From Streptomyces cucumeris (lineage in GTDB: Bacteria; Actinomycetota; Actinomycetes; Streptomycetales; Streptomycetaceae): a stretch of DNA of 64,000 nt. Location: NCBI RefSeq assembly GCF_024295805.1, contig NZ_JANCLX010000017.1, forward strand, positions 62,001 through 126,000, in the 5' to 3' direction. The notes beneath the pieces are model-generated. The model saw only the letters and a program-made list of their open reading frames with translations. It ran no database searches and had not been told where the DNA came from. The translations under genes were made by a program, and so were the position numbers. The stretch's first letter is position 1; every line of letters begins with the position of its first letter. This document shows positions 52,738 through 60,643 of this stretch, one piece after another.

Positions 52738-53369
52738 TGCCCGTCGGTCTGTGATCTGCGACACGGGGTACGTCACCGTCTTTGTGATCTCCACCACCTG
52801 ACGAAGGATCATGAAGTCGGATGAGCGGTGATCTTGTACGCGAAGCATCCGAACGATCACCAGAAGTGACATTCGGGGACGTCGTCACTGGTGAGGGCGT
52901 TGCGCCCTTACCAAGACATGGTACATACATGCAAATTTGCGATGGACATCGTCAGCTGATATTTGTCCGCCACCCTCCCGGGTGACCCGGTCGCCGGGCC
53001 GGCGCCCGCACCACCCGCAGGACGCACCCGGCGTCCACCCGCCCTCCTTGATCGCCGGTTCGCGCTTTGTTTCACGAGCGGTCCGCGCGGTCACTCCACG
53101 TATCGGCCGTACCCGCTTCACGCGTCGGCCCCGTCCGCTTCACCACCCACCCACGGGAGCCCCGCGAACGGGCGCCACGGAGTGAGGTATCCCACGTCCC
53201 GATGGGTTGTGGAACCCGAATTCACGGGAACCTTTGATATGCGGGCTGCATCGGTGGTAGACCGCCCGCCGGCTCCGCACGGCCGCCAAATGCCGTGCGT
53301 AGAGACATGATCGAGAAATTCGGACATCGCGGCGGGCGCCGCGGTGGCGGCCGAATCAGCCGATTTTTA
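52738..53369. other. Long intergenic region between nuoA and the NlpC/P60 gene
   Basis: No supported gene in about 630 bp. Composition drops towards AT around 52860-52960, including the palindrome GCAAATTTGC (52931-52940), suggesting regulatory DNA for one of the two divergent units. Short open frames on both strands lack ribosome sites and protein-like composition. I looked for a ydaO-type c-di-AMP riboswitch, which precedes some Streptomyces cell-wall hydrolase genes, and did not find its conserved GGGGAACC and GGUGAAUC elements. A weak hairpin followed by ATTTTTA (about 53349-53369) lies at the right end. Confidence 0.5.
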
Positions 53370-53383
53370 GGCGTGTACACGCC
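53370..53383. promoter_or_regulatory. Perfect 14-bp palindrome upstream of the NlpC/P60 gene
   Basis: GGCGTGTACACGCC, 60 bp before the ATG, directly after a T-rich run. TTGTTG at about 53406 and TGATAG some 18 bp later may be the promoter, placing the palindrome just upstream of it. Confidence 0.4.
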
Positions 53384-53443
53384 AAATGTGGCGCACCCCA
53401 CTTTTGTTGATCCGGGCCTTTCGGCCCTGATAGCCAGTGACCT

Positions 53444-54247
53444 ATGTCCCCAGTCGCACACATACCCAGCCACCGGAAGCCCCGCCGTGCCGCGTCCAAG
53501 GGCACACTCCGCGCAGGGGTGACCGGTGGCTTCCTCACCATCGCGGTGGCCGGTGCCGCCGTGCCCGCTTCCGCCACCGAGTCGTCGGCCGCCGAGTCGA
53601 CGATCGAGATGCCGACCGTCAGCGCCACGCTGGCGAGCACGGCCGCCCAGACCGCCGACGCCACGCAGCAGGCAGCCTCGGACTACCAGCTGCAGGCGCA
53701 GCAGGACCAGGCCGCCGCCCACGCGAAGGCCGAGGCCAAGAAGGCCAAGGCGGAGGCCGACCGCAAGGCGAAGGAAGCCAAGGAGGCGGCGCGCAAGGCC
53801 GCCGCCAAGCGTGCGGCCGAGGCCAAGGCCGAGAAGGCGTCCCGCTCCGCCGAGCGCTCGACCCTCTCCACGCCCAGCACCAGCAACGCCACGGGTAACG
53901 CCGCCACCGTCATCAGCTTCCTGAAGGCGCAGCTCGGCAAGTCGTACGTGCTCGGCACCAGCGGTCCGACCTCCTACGACTGCTCCGGTCTGACCCAGGC
54001 CGCGTTCAAGCAGATCGGCATCGACCTGCCGCGCGTCTCCCAGGACCAGTCCACCGTCGGCACCCAGGTGTCGCTGGACAACCTCCAGCCGGGCGACATC
54101 CTCTACTGGGGCAGCTCCGGCAGCGCCTACCACGTCGGTGTCTACATCGGCGACGGCAAGTTCATCGGCGCCCAGAACCCGAGCACCGGCATCGTCGAGC
54201 GTCCGCTGGACTACGACATGCCCACCGGCGCGGTGCGCGTCCTGTAA
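53444..54247 (+). CDS. Secreted NlpC/P60 peptidoglycan hydrolase
   Basis: A 267-residue exported cell-wall endopeptidase. The N-terminal signal peptide (about 1-44, with a basic RKPRRAASKG start) is followed by an Ala/Lys/Glu-rich coiled coil (about 83-138). The C-terminal NlpC/P60 domain (155-267) has nucleophile Cys180 in SYDCSGLTQAAF, His230 in AYHVGVYIG and a polar third residue in GAQN. These enzymes cut peptide stems of peptidoglycan. No Shine-Dalgarno precedes the ATG; the mRNA may be leaderless or the leader very short. It stands alone, divergent from nuoA-N. Confidence 0.92.
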   Translation: MSPVAHIPSHRKPRRAASKGTLRAGVTGGFLTIAVAGAAVPASATESSAAESTIEMPTVSATLASTAAQTADATQQAASDYQLQAQQDQAAAHAKAEAKKAKAEADRKAKEAKEAARKAAAKRAAEAKAEKASRSAERSTLSTPSTSNATGNAATVISFLKAQLGKSYVLGTSGPTSYDCSGLTQAAFKQIGIDLPRVSQDQSTVGTQVSLDNLQPGDILYWGSSGSAYHVGVYIGDGKFIGAQNPSTGIVERPLDYDMPTGAVRVL

Positions 54248-54299
54248 TTCCCGCACGGCTGTCGTCCGCGCACGGCCAACTGCCGCGCACGGCACCGCC

Positions 54300-54322
54300 G
54301 AACGGCCACGGGGCCGCCGTTC
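54300..54322. terminator. Hairpin between convergent NlpC/P60 and CBS genes
   Basis: GAACGGC and GCCGTTC pair around a 9-nt loop in the 103-bp gap. A further GC-rich stem overlaps on the right. Confidence 0.5.
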
Positions 54323-54350
54323 CCTCCCGGGGGCGGCGGCCTCATGCCGT

Positions 54351-54773
54351 TCACGCCGTGGCGTACACCTTCTCCACGAACTCGCCGATCTGCTGGTCCG
54401 AGAGGTGCCGGGCGAGGTCCGCCTCGCTGATCATGCCGACCAGCCGCTTGTTCTTGTCGATCACCGGCAGCCGGCGGATCCGGTGCTCCTCCATCTCCCG
54501 CAGCACCTCGCTGACATCGGCGTCCGCGCTGATCCAGCGCGGGGTGCCCTTGGCGAGGTCCCCGGCCGTCATCCGGGACGCGTCGCCGCCGCGCGCCACA
54601 CAGCCGACCACGATGTCGCGGTCGGTGAGGATGCCGCACAGCCGCTCGTTGCTGTCGCTGACCGGCAGCGCCCCGACGTTCAGTTCGCGCATCAGCTGGG
54701 CGGCGCGGTCCAGCGACTCGGTGGCCGGAATCCACTGCGCGCCCGGGTGCATGATGTCCGCTGCCTTCGTCAT
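54351..54773 (-). CDS. CBS-domain protein
   Basis: A 140-residue cytosolic protein consisting of two CBS domains: residues 1-65 (DIMHPGAQWIPATESLDRAAQLMRELNVGALPVSD...ILTDRDIVV) and 72-135 (ISADADVSEVLREMEEHRIRRLPVIDKNKRLVGMISEADLA). The pair forms an adenosine-nucleotide-binding module. It resembles the mycobacterial hypoxic response protein 1. AGGAGGT precedes the ATG. The partner protein is unknown. Confidence 0.92.
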   Translation of the reverse strand: MTKAADIMHPGAQWIPATESLDRAAQLMRELNVGALPVSDSNERLCGILTDRDIVVGCVARGGDASRMTAGDLAKGTPRWISADADVSEVLREMEEHRIRRLPVIDKNKRLVGMISEADLARHLSDQQIGEFVEKVYATA

Positions 54774-55022
54774 GGGAGTACCTCCTGACGGCCCACCGGC
54801 GGCGGAACCGGCCCGCGGGCCCCATCGTTCCGGTCGCCGCGGCTGACGCTCACGGCGCCCCCCACACGTTCATTGTCACCGCCGCCGGGTGACCGCGTCA
54901 TATCGGGAGCCGCACCGCACGCGGAGGTCCGGGGCCGTTCCCGGTCCCGGCGGCGGCGTTCCGGGGCCGGTGCCAGACTGAGGACGAGAGGTCCTTCACG
55001 CCCGACCGCCGGAGGAGCATCC

Positions 55023-55811
55023 ATGCTCACCACCGACTACGTCCCCGGCGCGCCCAACTGGCTCGATCTCGGCGCCCCCGACACCGACGCGGCCGTGGCC
55101 TTCTACCAGGGGCTGCTGGGCTGGAGTTTCGAGTCGGCCGGGCCCGAGGCGGGCGGCTACGGCTTCTTCACACGGGACCGCAAGACCGTCGCGGCCCTCG
55201 GTCCGCTCACCGAGCAGAACGCGCGCTCGGCCTGGACGCCGTACTTCCACACGCCCGACGCCGACGCCACCGCGGCATCCGTCGAGATGGCGGGCGGCGC
55301 GGTGGTGGTCGCGCCGTTCGATGTCTTCCACGAGGGACGGATGGCCCATTTCGCCGATCCCGGGGGCGCCCGGTTCGCCGTCTGGCAGCCCGGCAAGACG
55401 GCCGGTCTGGAGCTGGTCAACGACCCGGGCAGTCTGTGCTGGACCGAGCTGCACTCCCCCGACCCCGTCGTGGCCCTCGCCTTCTACCACGCCGTCTTCG
55501 GCTGGGACGCCGAGGACGTCTCGTTCCCCGGCGGGACGTACACCGTGCTCTCCACGTCCGGCGCCGGGAAGGACGGCGCCTTCGGCGGGGTCGCCAAGCT
55601 CCAGGAGGGACATTCGACCCCCGCGCAGTGGCTGCCCTACATCCAGGTCACGGACTGCGACGGAGTGGTCACCAAGGGGCAGGAGCTGGGCGGTTCGGTG
55701 CTGATGCCCGCCTTCTCCGCCGAGGGCGTCGGCCGGATGGCCTGGCTGACGGACGTGGCCGGGGCGCCGTTCGGCGTCCTCACCAGCGAGGGCGAGGACG
55801 GCGGCGGCTGA
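55023..55811 (+). CDS. Two-domain VOC (glyoxalase/bleomycin-resistance-type) protein
   Basis: A 262-residue protein made of two vicinal-oxygen-chelate modules: about 8-122 (PNWLDLGAPDTDAAVAFYQGLLGWSFE...YFHTPDADATAASVEMAGGAV) and 134-258 (CWTELHSPDPVVALAFYHAVFGWDAE...MPAFSAEGVGRMAWLTDVAGAPFGV). Similar Streptomyces proteins are annotated as hydroxylases or glyoxalase-like, but the reaction is unknown. GGAGGAG five bases before the ATG at 55023 sets the start. Confidence 0.87.
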   Translation: MLTTDYVPGAPNWLDLGAPDTDAAVAFYQGLLGWSFESAGPEAGGYGFFTRDRKTVAALGPLTEQNARSAWTPYFHTPDADATAASVEMAGGAVVVAPFDVFHEGRMAHFADPGGARFAVWQPGKTAGLELVNDPGSLCWTELHSPDPVVALAFYHAVFGWDAEDVSFPGGTYTVLSTSGAGKDGAFGGVAKLQEGHSTPAQWLPYIQVTDCDGVVTKGQELGGSVLMPAFSAEGVGRMAWLTDVAGAPFGVLTSEGEDGGG

Positions 55812-55827
55812 CCCGCTGCGGCCCGGC

Positions 55828-55845
55828 CGACAGGACAGGGCCTAG
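55828..55845 (-). mobile_element. Solo end of the palindromic element (site D)
   Basis: CGACAGGACAGGGCCTAG equals the right terminal 18 bp of the full copies (one base different from each). The other end is missing. Its CTAG provides the TAG stop of the neighbouring reductase gene. Confidence 0.55.
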
Positions 55846-57152
55846 GCCCGCGGGGTCACCTTGGTCAGACCGTTGATGATGCGGTCCATCGCGTCCCCGC
55901 CCGTCGGGTCGGTCAGGTTCGCCAGCAGCTTCAGGGTGAAGCGCATCAGCATCGGGTGGGTCAGCCCGCGCTCGGTCGCCAGCCGCATCACCTTCGGGTT
56001 GCCGATCAGCTTCACGAAGGCGCGGCCCAGCGTGTAGTAGCCGCCGTAGGTGTCCTTGAGGACCTTCGGATAGCGCTGGAGCGCCATCTCCCGCTGCGCG
56101 GCGGTGGTCCGGGCGTGGGCCTGCACGATCACATCGGCGGCGAGCTGCCCGGATTCCATCGCATAGGCGATGCCCTCGCCGTTGAACGGGTTGACCATGC
56201 CGCCCGCGTCGCCCACCAGGAGCAGCCCGCGGGTGTAGTGCGGCTGGCGGTTGAACGCCATCGGCAGGGCGGCGCCGCGGATCGGCCCGGTCATGTTCTC
56301 CGGGGTGTAGCCCCACTCCTCCGGCGTCGAGGCGCACCACGCCTTGAGGATCTCCCGCCAGTCCAACTCCTTGAAGGACGAGGAGGTGTTGAGCACGCCG
56401 AGGCCGACGTTGCTCGTCCCGTCGCCCATGCCGAAGATCCAGCCGTAGCCGGGCAGCAGCCGGTCCTGCGCACCGCGCCGGTCCCACAACTCCAGCCAGG
56501 ACTCCAGGTAGTCGTCGTCATGGCGGGGCGAGGTGAAGTACGTGCGCACCGCGACGCCCATCGGACGGTCCTCGCGCCGGTGCAGCCCCATCCCCAGCGA
56601 CAGCCGGGTGGAGTTGCCGTCGGCGGCGACGACGAGCGGGGCGTGAAAGGTGACCGGCGTCTTCTCCTCGCCCAGCTTGGCCTCGACACCGGTGATCCGG
56701 CCGGTGCGCGGATCGGTGATCGGCGCGCCCACGTTGCAGCGCTCGTACAGCCGCGCCCCGGCCTTCTGCGCCTGGTTCGCGAGCTGCTCGTCGAAGTCGT
56801 CGCGCTTGCGGACCAGTCCGTAGTCCGGATAGGCGGCCAGATCGGGCCAGTCCAGCTCCAGCCGCACCCCGCCGCCGATGATCCGCAGACCCTTGTTACG
56901 CAGCCAGCCCGCCTCCTCGGAGACGTCGATGCCCATGGCGACGAGCTGCTTGGTGGCGCGCGGGGTCAGCCCGTCACCGCACACCTTCTCGCGCGGAAAG
57001 GCCGTCTTCTCCAGCAGCAGTACGTCCAGACCGGCCTTGGCCAGGTAGTACGCGGTGGTGGAACCGGCCGGTCCGGCACCGACGACGATCACGTCGGCGG
57101 TGCGCTCCGAGCTCCCGGAGGACACGCTCTGGGTGGGTGCGGTCTCGCTCAC
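55842..57152 (-). CDS. Geranylgeranyl reductase-family FAD oxidoreductase
   Basis: A 436-residue flavoprotein. The N-terminal FAD motif is DVIVVGAGPAGSTTAYYLAKAG (GxGxxG at 25-30), with KVCGDGLTPRATKQL and LLVGDAGGMVNPFNGEGIAYAMESG as family landmarks. Members saturate prenyl double bonds; the mycobacterial member MenJ reduces the menaquinone side chain. It lies near menG and mqnC, so partial saturation of the menaquinone tail, as in streptomycete MK-9(H4-H8), is the likely job (inference). The GTG at 57152 has GGGAG upstream. The stop TAG coincides with a mobile-element end. Confidence 0.9.
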   Translation of the reverse strand: MSETAPTQSVSSGSSERTADVIVVGAGPAGSTTAYYLAKAGLDVLLLEKTAFPREKVCGDGLTPRATKQLVAMGIDVSEEAGWLRNKGLRIIGGGVRLELDWPDLAAYPDYGLVRKRDDFDEQLANQAQKAGARLYERCNVGAPITDPRTGRITGVEAKLGEEKTPVTFHAPLVVAADGNSTRLSLGMGLHRREDRPMGVAVRTYFTSPRHDDDYLESWLELWDRRGAQDRLLPGYGWIFGMGDGTSNVGLGVLNTSSSFKELDWREILKAWCASTPEEWGYTPENMTGPIRGAALPMAFNRQPHYTRGLLLVGDAGGMVNPFNGEGIAYAMESGQLAADVIVQAHARTTAAQREMALQRYPKVLKDTYGGYYTLGRAFVKLIGNPKVMRLATERGLTHPMLMRFTLKLLANLTDPTGGDAMDRIINGLTKVTPRA

Positions 57153-57257
57153 GCGGGGTCTCCCGAAGCCTCGGTAACGGCGTGCCGGTCGCGCCGGGCA
57201 CTGGACAGCAGCAGTCTATGGGGGCCGTACTCGACCACTCGCGAAGGGCCGCCCCTG

Positions 57258-57764
57258 ATGACCGTGACCCAGCCCGCCGTACACCTGCGCGTGCCCACCC
57301 CCGAGGACGCCTCGGCCTGGCACCGCGTCTTCGACGATCCGGAGGTGATGGAGTTCCACGGCGGGGCCTCCCATGACCTCGCCCACTACGAGGAGTTCAC
57401 CGCCCGCCAGCGCGCGCACGCCGAGGCGCACGGCTTCTGCCTCTACACCCTGCTGAACGACTCGGACGAGGTGATCGGCTTCACCGGCGCCCAGCCGTGG
57501 CCCCAGGACTGGGGTCCGGTGGGCGAGATCGAGATCGGCTGGCGGCTCGGCCGGGCGTACTGGGGCCGCGGCTACGCCACCGTGGCGGCCGAAGCCGCGC
57601 TGGAGCGGGTGCGCGCCGCCGGGGTCGGCCATGTGGTCGCGATGGTGCACGCCCGCAACGAGCGCTCCATAGCGGTGACCCGGCGGCTGGGCATGCGCGC
57701 CGCGGAGCACCTGGAGTCGCCGGTCTCCCGGGTCCCGGCCATCTGCCACCGGCTGGACCTGTGA
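57258..57764 (+). CDS. GNAT-family N-acetyltransferase (RimJ/RimL-like)
   Basis: A 168-residue enzyme with the RimJ/RimL-type layout: LRVPTPEDASAWHRVFDDPEVMEFHGG at the start, then EIEIGWRLGRAYWGRGYATVAAEAALERV as acetyl-CoA motif A and HARNERSIAVTRRLGMRAAEHLESP. It probably acetylates a small molecule or an N-terminus. It lies on the opposite strand inside the menaquinone-related block. The ATG at 57258 follows GAAGGG. The open frame extends far upstream, antisense to the reductase gene, but only this part is protein-like. Confidence 0.87.
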   Translation: MTVTQPAVHLRVPTPEDASAWHRVFDDPEVMEFHGGASHDLAHYEEFTARQRAHAEAHGFCLYTLLNDSDEVIGFTGAQPWPQDWGPVGEIEIGWRLGRAYWGRGYATVAAEAALERVRAAGVGHVVAMVHARNERSIAVTRRLGMRAAEHLESPVSRVPAICHRLDL

Positions 57765-57787
57765 GACCGGCGGCTTGACCTGGAGGA

Positions 57788-57806
57788 CCGGCGGCCGGAC
57801 CGCCGG
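57788..57806. terminator. Hairpin between convergent acetyltransferase and menG genes
   Basis: CCGGCGG and CCGCCGG pair around a 5-nt loop, in the 60-bp convergent gap. Confidence 0.5.
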
Positions 57807-57824
57807 GCGGCGGCCGCGAGCCGC

Positions 57825-58520
57825 CTACTCCGGCCGGTACGCGCGGTGCAGGGCCACCACACCGCCGGTGAGGTTGCGCCACGCGGGCCGGGACCAGCCC
57901 GCGCGGCCCAGCCGGGCGGCGAGTCCGGCCTGGTCGGGCCAGGCACGGATGGACTCGGCGAGGTAGACGTACGCGTCCGGGCTGCTGCTGACCGCGGTGG
58001 CGATCGGCGGCAGCGCGCGCATCAGGTACTCGGTGTAGACGGTGCGGAACGGCGCCCAGGTCGGATGGCTGAACTCGCAGATGACGATCCGGCCGCCGGG
58101 CCGGGTCACCCGCAGCATCTCGCGCAGCGCGCCCTCGGTGTCCTGGACGTTGCGCAGCCCGAAGGAGATCGTGACGGCGTCGAAGACCCCGTCGGCGAAG
58201 GGCAGCCGGGTCGCGTCACCCGCGGTCAGCGGCAGCCCGGGGTGGCGCTTCTTGCCCTCCTTCAGCATGCCGATCGAGAAGTCGCAGGGGACCACGTAGG
58301 CGCCCGCGGCACGGAAGGGCAGCGAGGAGGTACCGGTACCGGCGGCGAGGTCGAGCACCCGCTCACCGGGGCGCGCGTCCACCGCGCGGGCGACCGCCTT
58401 GCGCCACTGACGGGCCTGCCCGAGGGACAGCACGTCATTGGTGCGGTCGTACTTGGCCGCCACGTCGTCGAACATGGCGGCGACTTCCTGCGGCTGCTTG
58501 TCCAGGGATGCTCGGGTCAC
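57825..58520 (-). CDS. menG: Demethylmenaquinone methyltransferase (UbiE/MenG)
   Basis: A 231-residue SAM-dependent C-methyltransferase that turns demethylmenaquinone into menaquinone. SAM motif I is RVLDLAAGTGTSSLP (54-68), with VTISFGLRNVQD and the UbiE/COQ5 signature region IVICEFSHPTWAPFRTVYTEYL. The GTG at 58520 (VTRASLDKQPQEVAAMFDDVA) starts the family N-terminus. It follows the mqnC-linked small gene by 64 bp on the same strand. Confidence 0.93.
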   Translation of the reverse strand: MTRASLDKQPQEVAAMFDDVAAKYDRTNDVLSLGQARQWRKAVARAVDARPGERVLDLAAGTGTSSLPFRAAGAYVVPCDFSIGMLKEGKKRHPGLPLTAGDATRLPFADGVFDAVTISFGLRNVQDTEGALREMLRVTRPGGRIVICEFSHPTWAPFRTVYTEYLMRALPPIATAVSSSPDAYVYLAESIRAWPDQAGLAARLGRAGWSRPAWRNLTGGVVALHRAYRPE

Positions 58521-58584
58521 AGCCCCATTGTTCACCTCGTGCGGCACGGTCCGCCGCAGGGGTCGGCCCCCGCCGCGCCCCGGC

Positions 58585-59148
58585 TCACCGCCGCCGGTGC
58601 ACCAGCCGCCCGTCCAGGGCCGTGACGAGGCAGTCACCGTCGTCGGCGAAGACCGCGAAGTCGGCGACGCCGCTCGGGACCAGGGCGCGCGGCCGGGGGC
58701 CGGACGCCTCCCGGATACCGGACCGGGCCACGGCGGTGCGCACCGCGGGCCGGGTGAACGGCCCCGTGAGCACGGTCGTGCCCCGCGCCAGCAGCCGCTG
58801 CACCCCGCGCCGGGCACTGGCGCCCCAGCGCGCGTCGGTCAGCTCCAGGGCCGCGAGCGCCTCCCCGGTGAGTGGTTCACCGCCGAGCGCATCGGCCTCG
58901 CGCGGATCGGGGTGGTAGGCGGCCTCCAGGTACGCGGCACCGTCCGGTTCGTAGCGGCCGGGGGTCAGCGTCCCGTCCCACTCCCGGATCCGGGCGCGCT
59001 CGCCGTACTCGGCCAGGAGGTCCTCGTACGGCCCGATGGCCGCGAAGCGGGCGCCGGTGACGACCACCGCGTACCCCGGCTCCGTCCGCTCCTCGGACGG
59101 GTGGTCCACCACGAGGCGGACCGCGCGCACACGGTGGATCGTCAGCAC
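58585..59148 (-). CDS. Imidazolonepropionase-like domain protein
   Basis: A 187-residue protein matching the short 'imidazolonepropionase-like domain' family of Streptomyces. An N-terminal amidohydrolase-type composite domain (LTIHRVRAVRLVV...GYAVVVTGARFAAIGPYEDLLAEYGERARIREWDGTLTPG) is followed by AAYHPDPREADALG and GASARRGVQRLLARGTTVLTGPF. The metal-binding barrel of true amidohydrolases is absent, so catalysis is doubtful. The GTG at 59148 lies 10 bp after the mqnC stop and has no Shine-Dalgarno, so translation probably depends on mqnC. A link to futalosine metabolism is only positional. Confidence 0.78.
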   Translation of the reverse strand: MLTIHRVRAVRLVVDHPSEERTEPGYAVVVTGARFAAIGPYEDLLAEYGERARIREWDGTLTPGRYEPDGAAYLEAAYHPDPREADALGGEPLTGEALAALELTDARWGASARRGVQRLLARGTTVLTGPFTRPAVRTAVARSGIREASGPRPRALVPSGVADFAVFADDGDCLVTALDGRLVHRRR

Positions 59149-59158
59149 GGGGGCGCGG

Positions 59159-60358
59159 TCACTTCGCGTCGATGAGCTTGAGCTCGGGGTGGGCGGTGCC
59201 GCCGGCGATCGCCGTGGAGGAGACATGGGAGACGACACGGTCGTCGACGGGGTCGTTCGCCGGGTCCTCGTGCACCACCAGGTGCTCGTACGTCGTGGCG
59301 CGCTGTGCGGGGACCCGGCCCGCCGCGCGGATCAGATGCAGCAGCTCCATGCGGTTGGAACGGTGCCTGGCACCCGCCGAGGAGACCACGTTCTCCTCCA
59401 GCATCACCGAGCCGAGGTCATCCGCGCCGTAATGCAGCGACAGCTGACCGGCCTCCTTGCCCACCGTCAGCCAGGACCCCTGGATATGGGCGACGTTGTC
59501 CAGGAACAGCCGCGCGATCGCGATCATCCGCAGGTACTCGAAGATCGTCGCCTGCGTCTGCCCCTTCAGCTTGTTGTTCTCCGGCTGATACGTGTACGGG
59601 ATGAACGCGCGGAAGCCACCGGTGCGGTCCTGCACCTCACGGATCATCCGGATGTGCTCGATCCGCTCCGCGTTCGTCTCCCCCGTCCCCATCAGCATCG
59701 TCGAGGTGGACTCCACGCCCAGGCGGTGGGCGATCTCCATGATCTCCAGCCACCGCTCACCGGACTCCTTCAGCGGCGCGATCGCCTTGCGCGGCCGCTC
59801 CGGCAGCAACTCCGCACCCGCGCCCGCGAACGAGTCCAGACCCGCCGCGTGAATCCGCCGGATCGCCTCCTCCGCCGACACACCCGAGATCCGCGCCATG
59901 TGCTCGACCTCGGACGCCCCCAGCGAATGGATCACCAACTGCGGGAACGCCTTCTTGATCGCCGAGAAGTGCTCCTCGTAGTACTCCACCCCGTAGTCGG
60001 GATGGTGCCCACCCTGGAACATGATCTGCGTACCGCCGAGCTCCACGGTCTCCGCACAGCGCTTCAGGATGTCGTCGAGATCACGGCTCCAGCCCTTCTC
60101 CCCATCCTTCGGCGCGGCGTAGAACGCACAGAACTTGCACGCCGTCACACACACATTGGTGTAGTTGATGTTCCGCTCGATGATGTACGTGGCGATGTGC
60201 TCCGTACCGGCGTAACGACGTCGGCGCACCGCGTCCGCGGCCGCACCCAACGCGTGCAGCGGCGCGAACCGGTACAGGTCGAGCGCTTCCTGCGGTGTGA
60301 TGCGGCCCCCGGCTGCGGCGCGGTCGAGGACTGCCTGCAACTCTGCGTGTGCGGTCAC
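59159..60358 (-). CDS. mqnC: Cyclic dehypoxanthinyl futalosine synthase (radical SAM)
   Basis: A 399-residue radical-SAM enzyme of the futalosine menaquinone route, cyclising dehypoxanthinyl futalosine. The 4Fe-4S motif is C70-x3-C74-x2-C77 in NVCVTACKFCAFY. QIMFQGGHHPDYGVEYYEEHF, SEVEHMARISG and MLMGTGETNAERIEHIRMIREVQ are family features. The GTG at 60358 has AAAGGT upstream. It is the head of a unit with the small amidohydrolase-like gene and menG. Confidence 0.95.
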   Translation of the reverse strand: MTAHAELQAVLDRAAAGGRITPQEALDLYRFAPLHALGAAADAVRRRRYAGTEHIATYIIERNINYTNVCVTACKFCAFYAAPKDGEKGWSRDLDDILKRCAETVELGGTQIMFQGGHHPDYGVEYYEEHFSAIKKAFPQLVIHSLGASEVEHMARISGVSAEEAIRRIHAAGLDSFAGAGAELLPERPRKAIAPLKESGERWLEIMEIAHRLGVESTSTMLMGTGETNAERIEHIRMIREVQDRTGGFRAFIPYTYQPENNKLKGQTQATIFEYLRMIAIARLFLDNVAHIQGSWLTVGKEAGQLSLHYGADDLGSVMLEENVVSSAGARHRSNRMELLHLIRAAGRVPAQRATTYEHLVVHEDPANDPVDDRVVSHVSSTAIAGGTAHPELKLIDAK

Positions 60359-60466
60359 CGGGGCGTACCTTTCGGAGGTTTACGGGCGGACCGAATCAGC
60401 CTACGCCAGCGGTGATGCGCCGCTCCCGGGGCGTGTCCCGTCCACGCGGGCGCCCCCTGGCGACGG

Positions 60467-60643
60467 CTAGGTCCTGTCCTGTCGATCTTCGTGGATCAGG
60501 CCGCGGCGTCTGGTGCCGTAGCTCGCAAGGCGGAGGGTCGTCCTTGTCCTCGGGTAGCGGGCGTACTCGGATGATCCCGACAACGCGGCGAGGTGCGGTG
60601 CCAGGCGTCGCGGGCCCACGAAGATCGGCAGGACAGGGCCTAG
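60467..60643 (+). mobile_element. Palindromic MITE-like element, copy B (177 bp)
   Basis: CTAG at both ends. The outer 28 bp are inverted repeats with two mismatches (CTAGGTCCTGTCCTGTCGAT at the left; the right end reads as its complement), and weaker symmetry runs to about 60 bp. It is almost the same as 28592-28760 in reverse. No coding capacity. The right CTAG supplies the TAG stop of the Ser/Thr kinase gene. Confidence 0.85.

Noticed and set aside
52885..53310. Short frames on both strands between nuoA and the NlpC/P60 gene
   Set aside because: No ribosome sites, atypical composition, and location in likely regulatory DNA.
53100..53443. A ydaO-type c-di-AMP riboswitch upstream of the NlpC/P60 gene
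   Set aside because: Expected from other Streptomyces hydrolase genes, but I could not find the conserved GGGGAACC or GGUGAAUC elements or the pseudo-symmetric fold. An Infernal search with the ydaO model would settle it.
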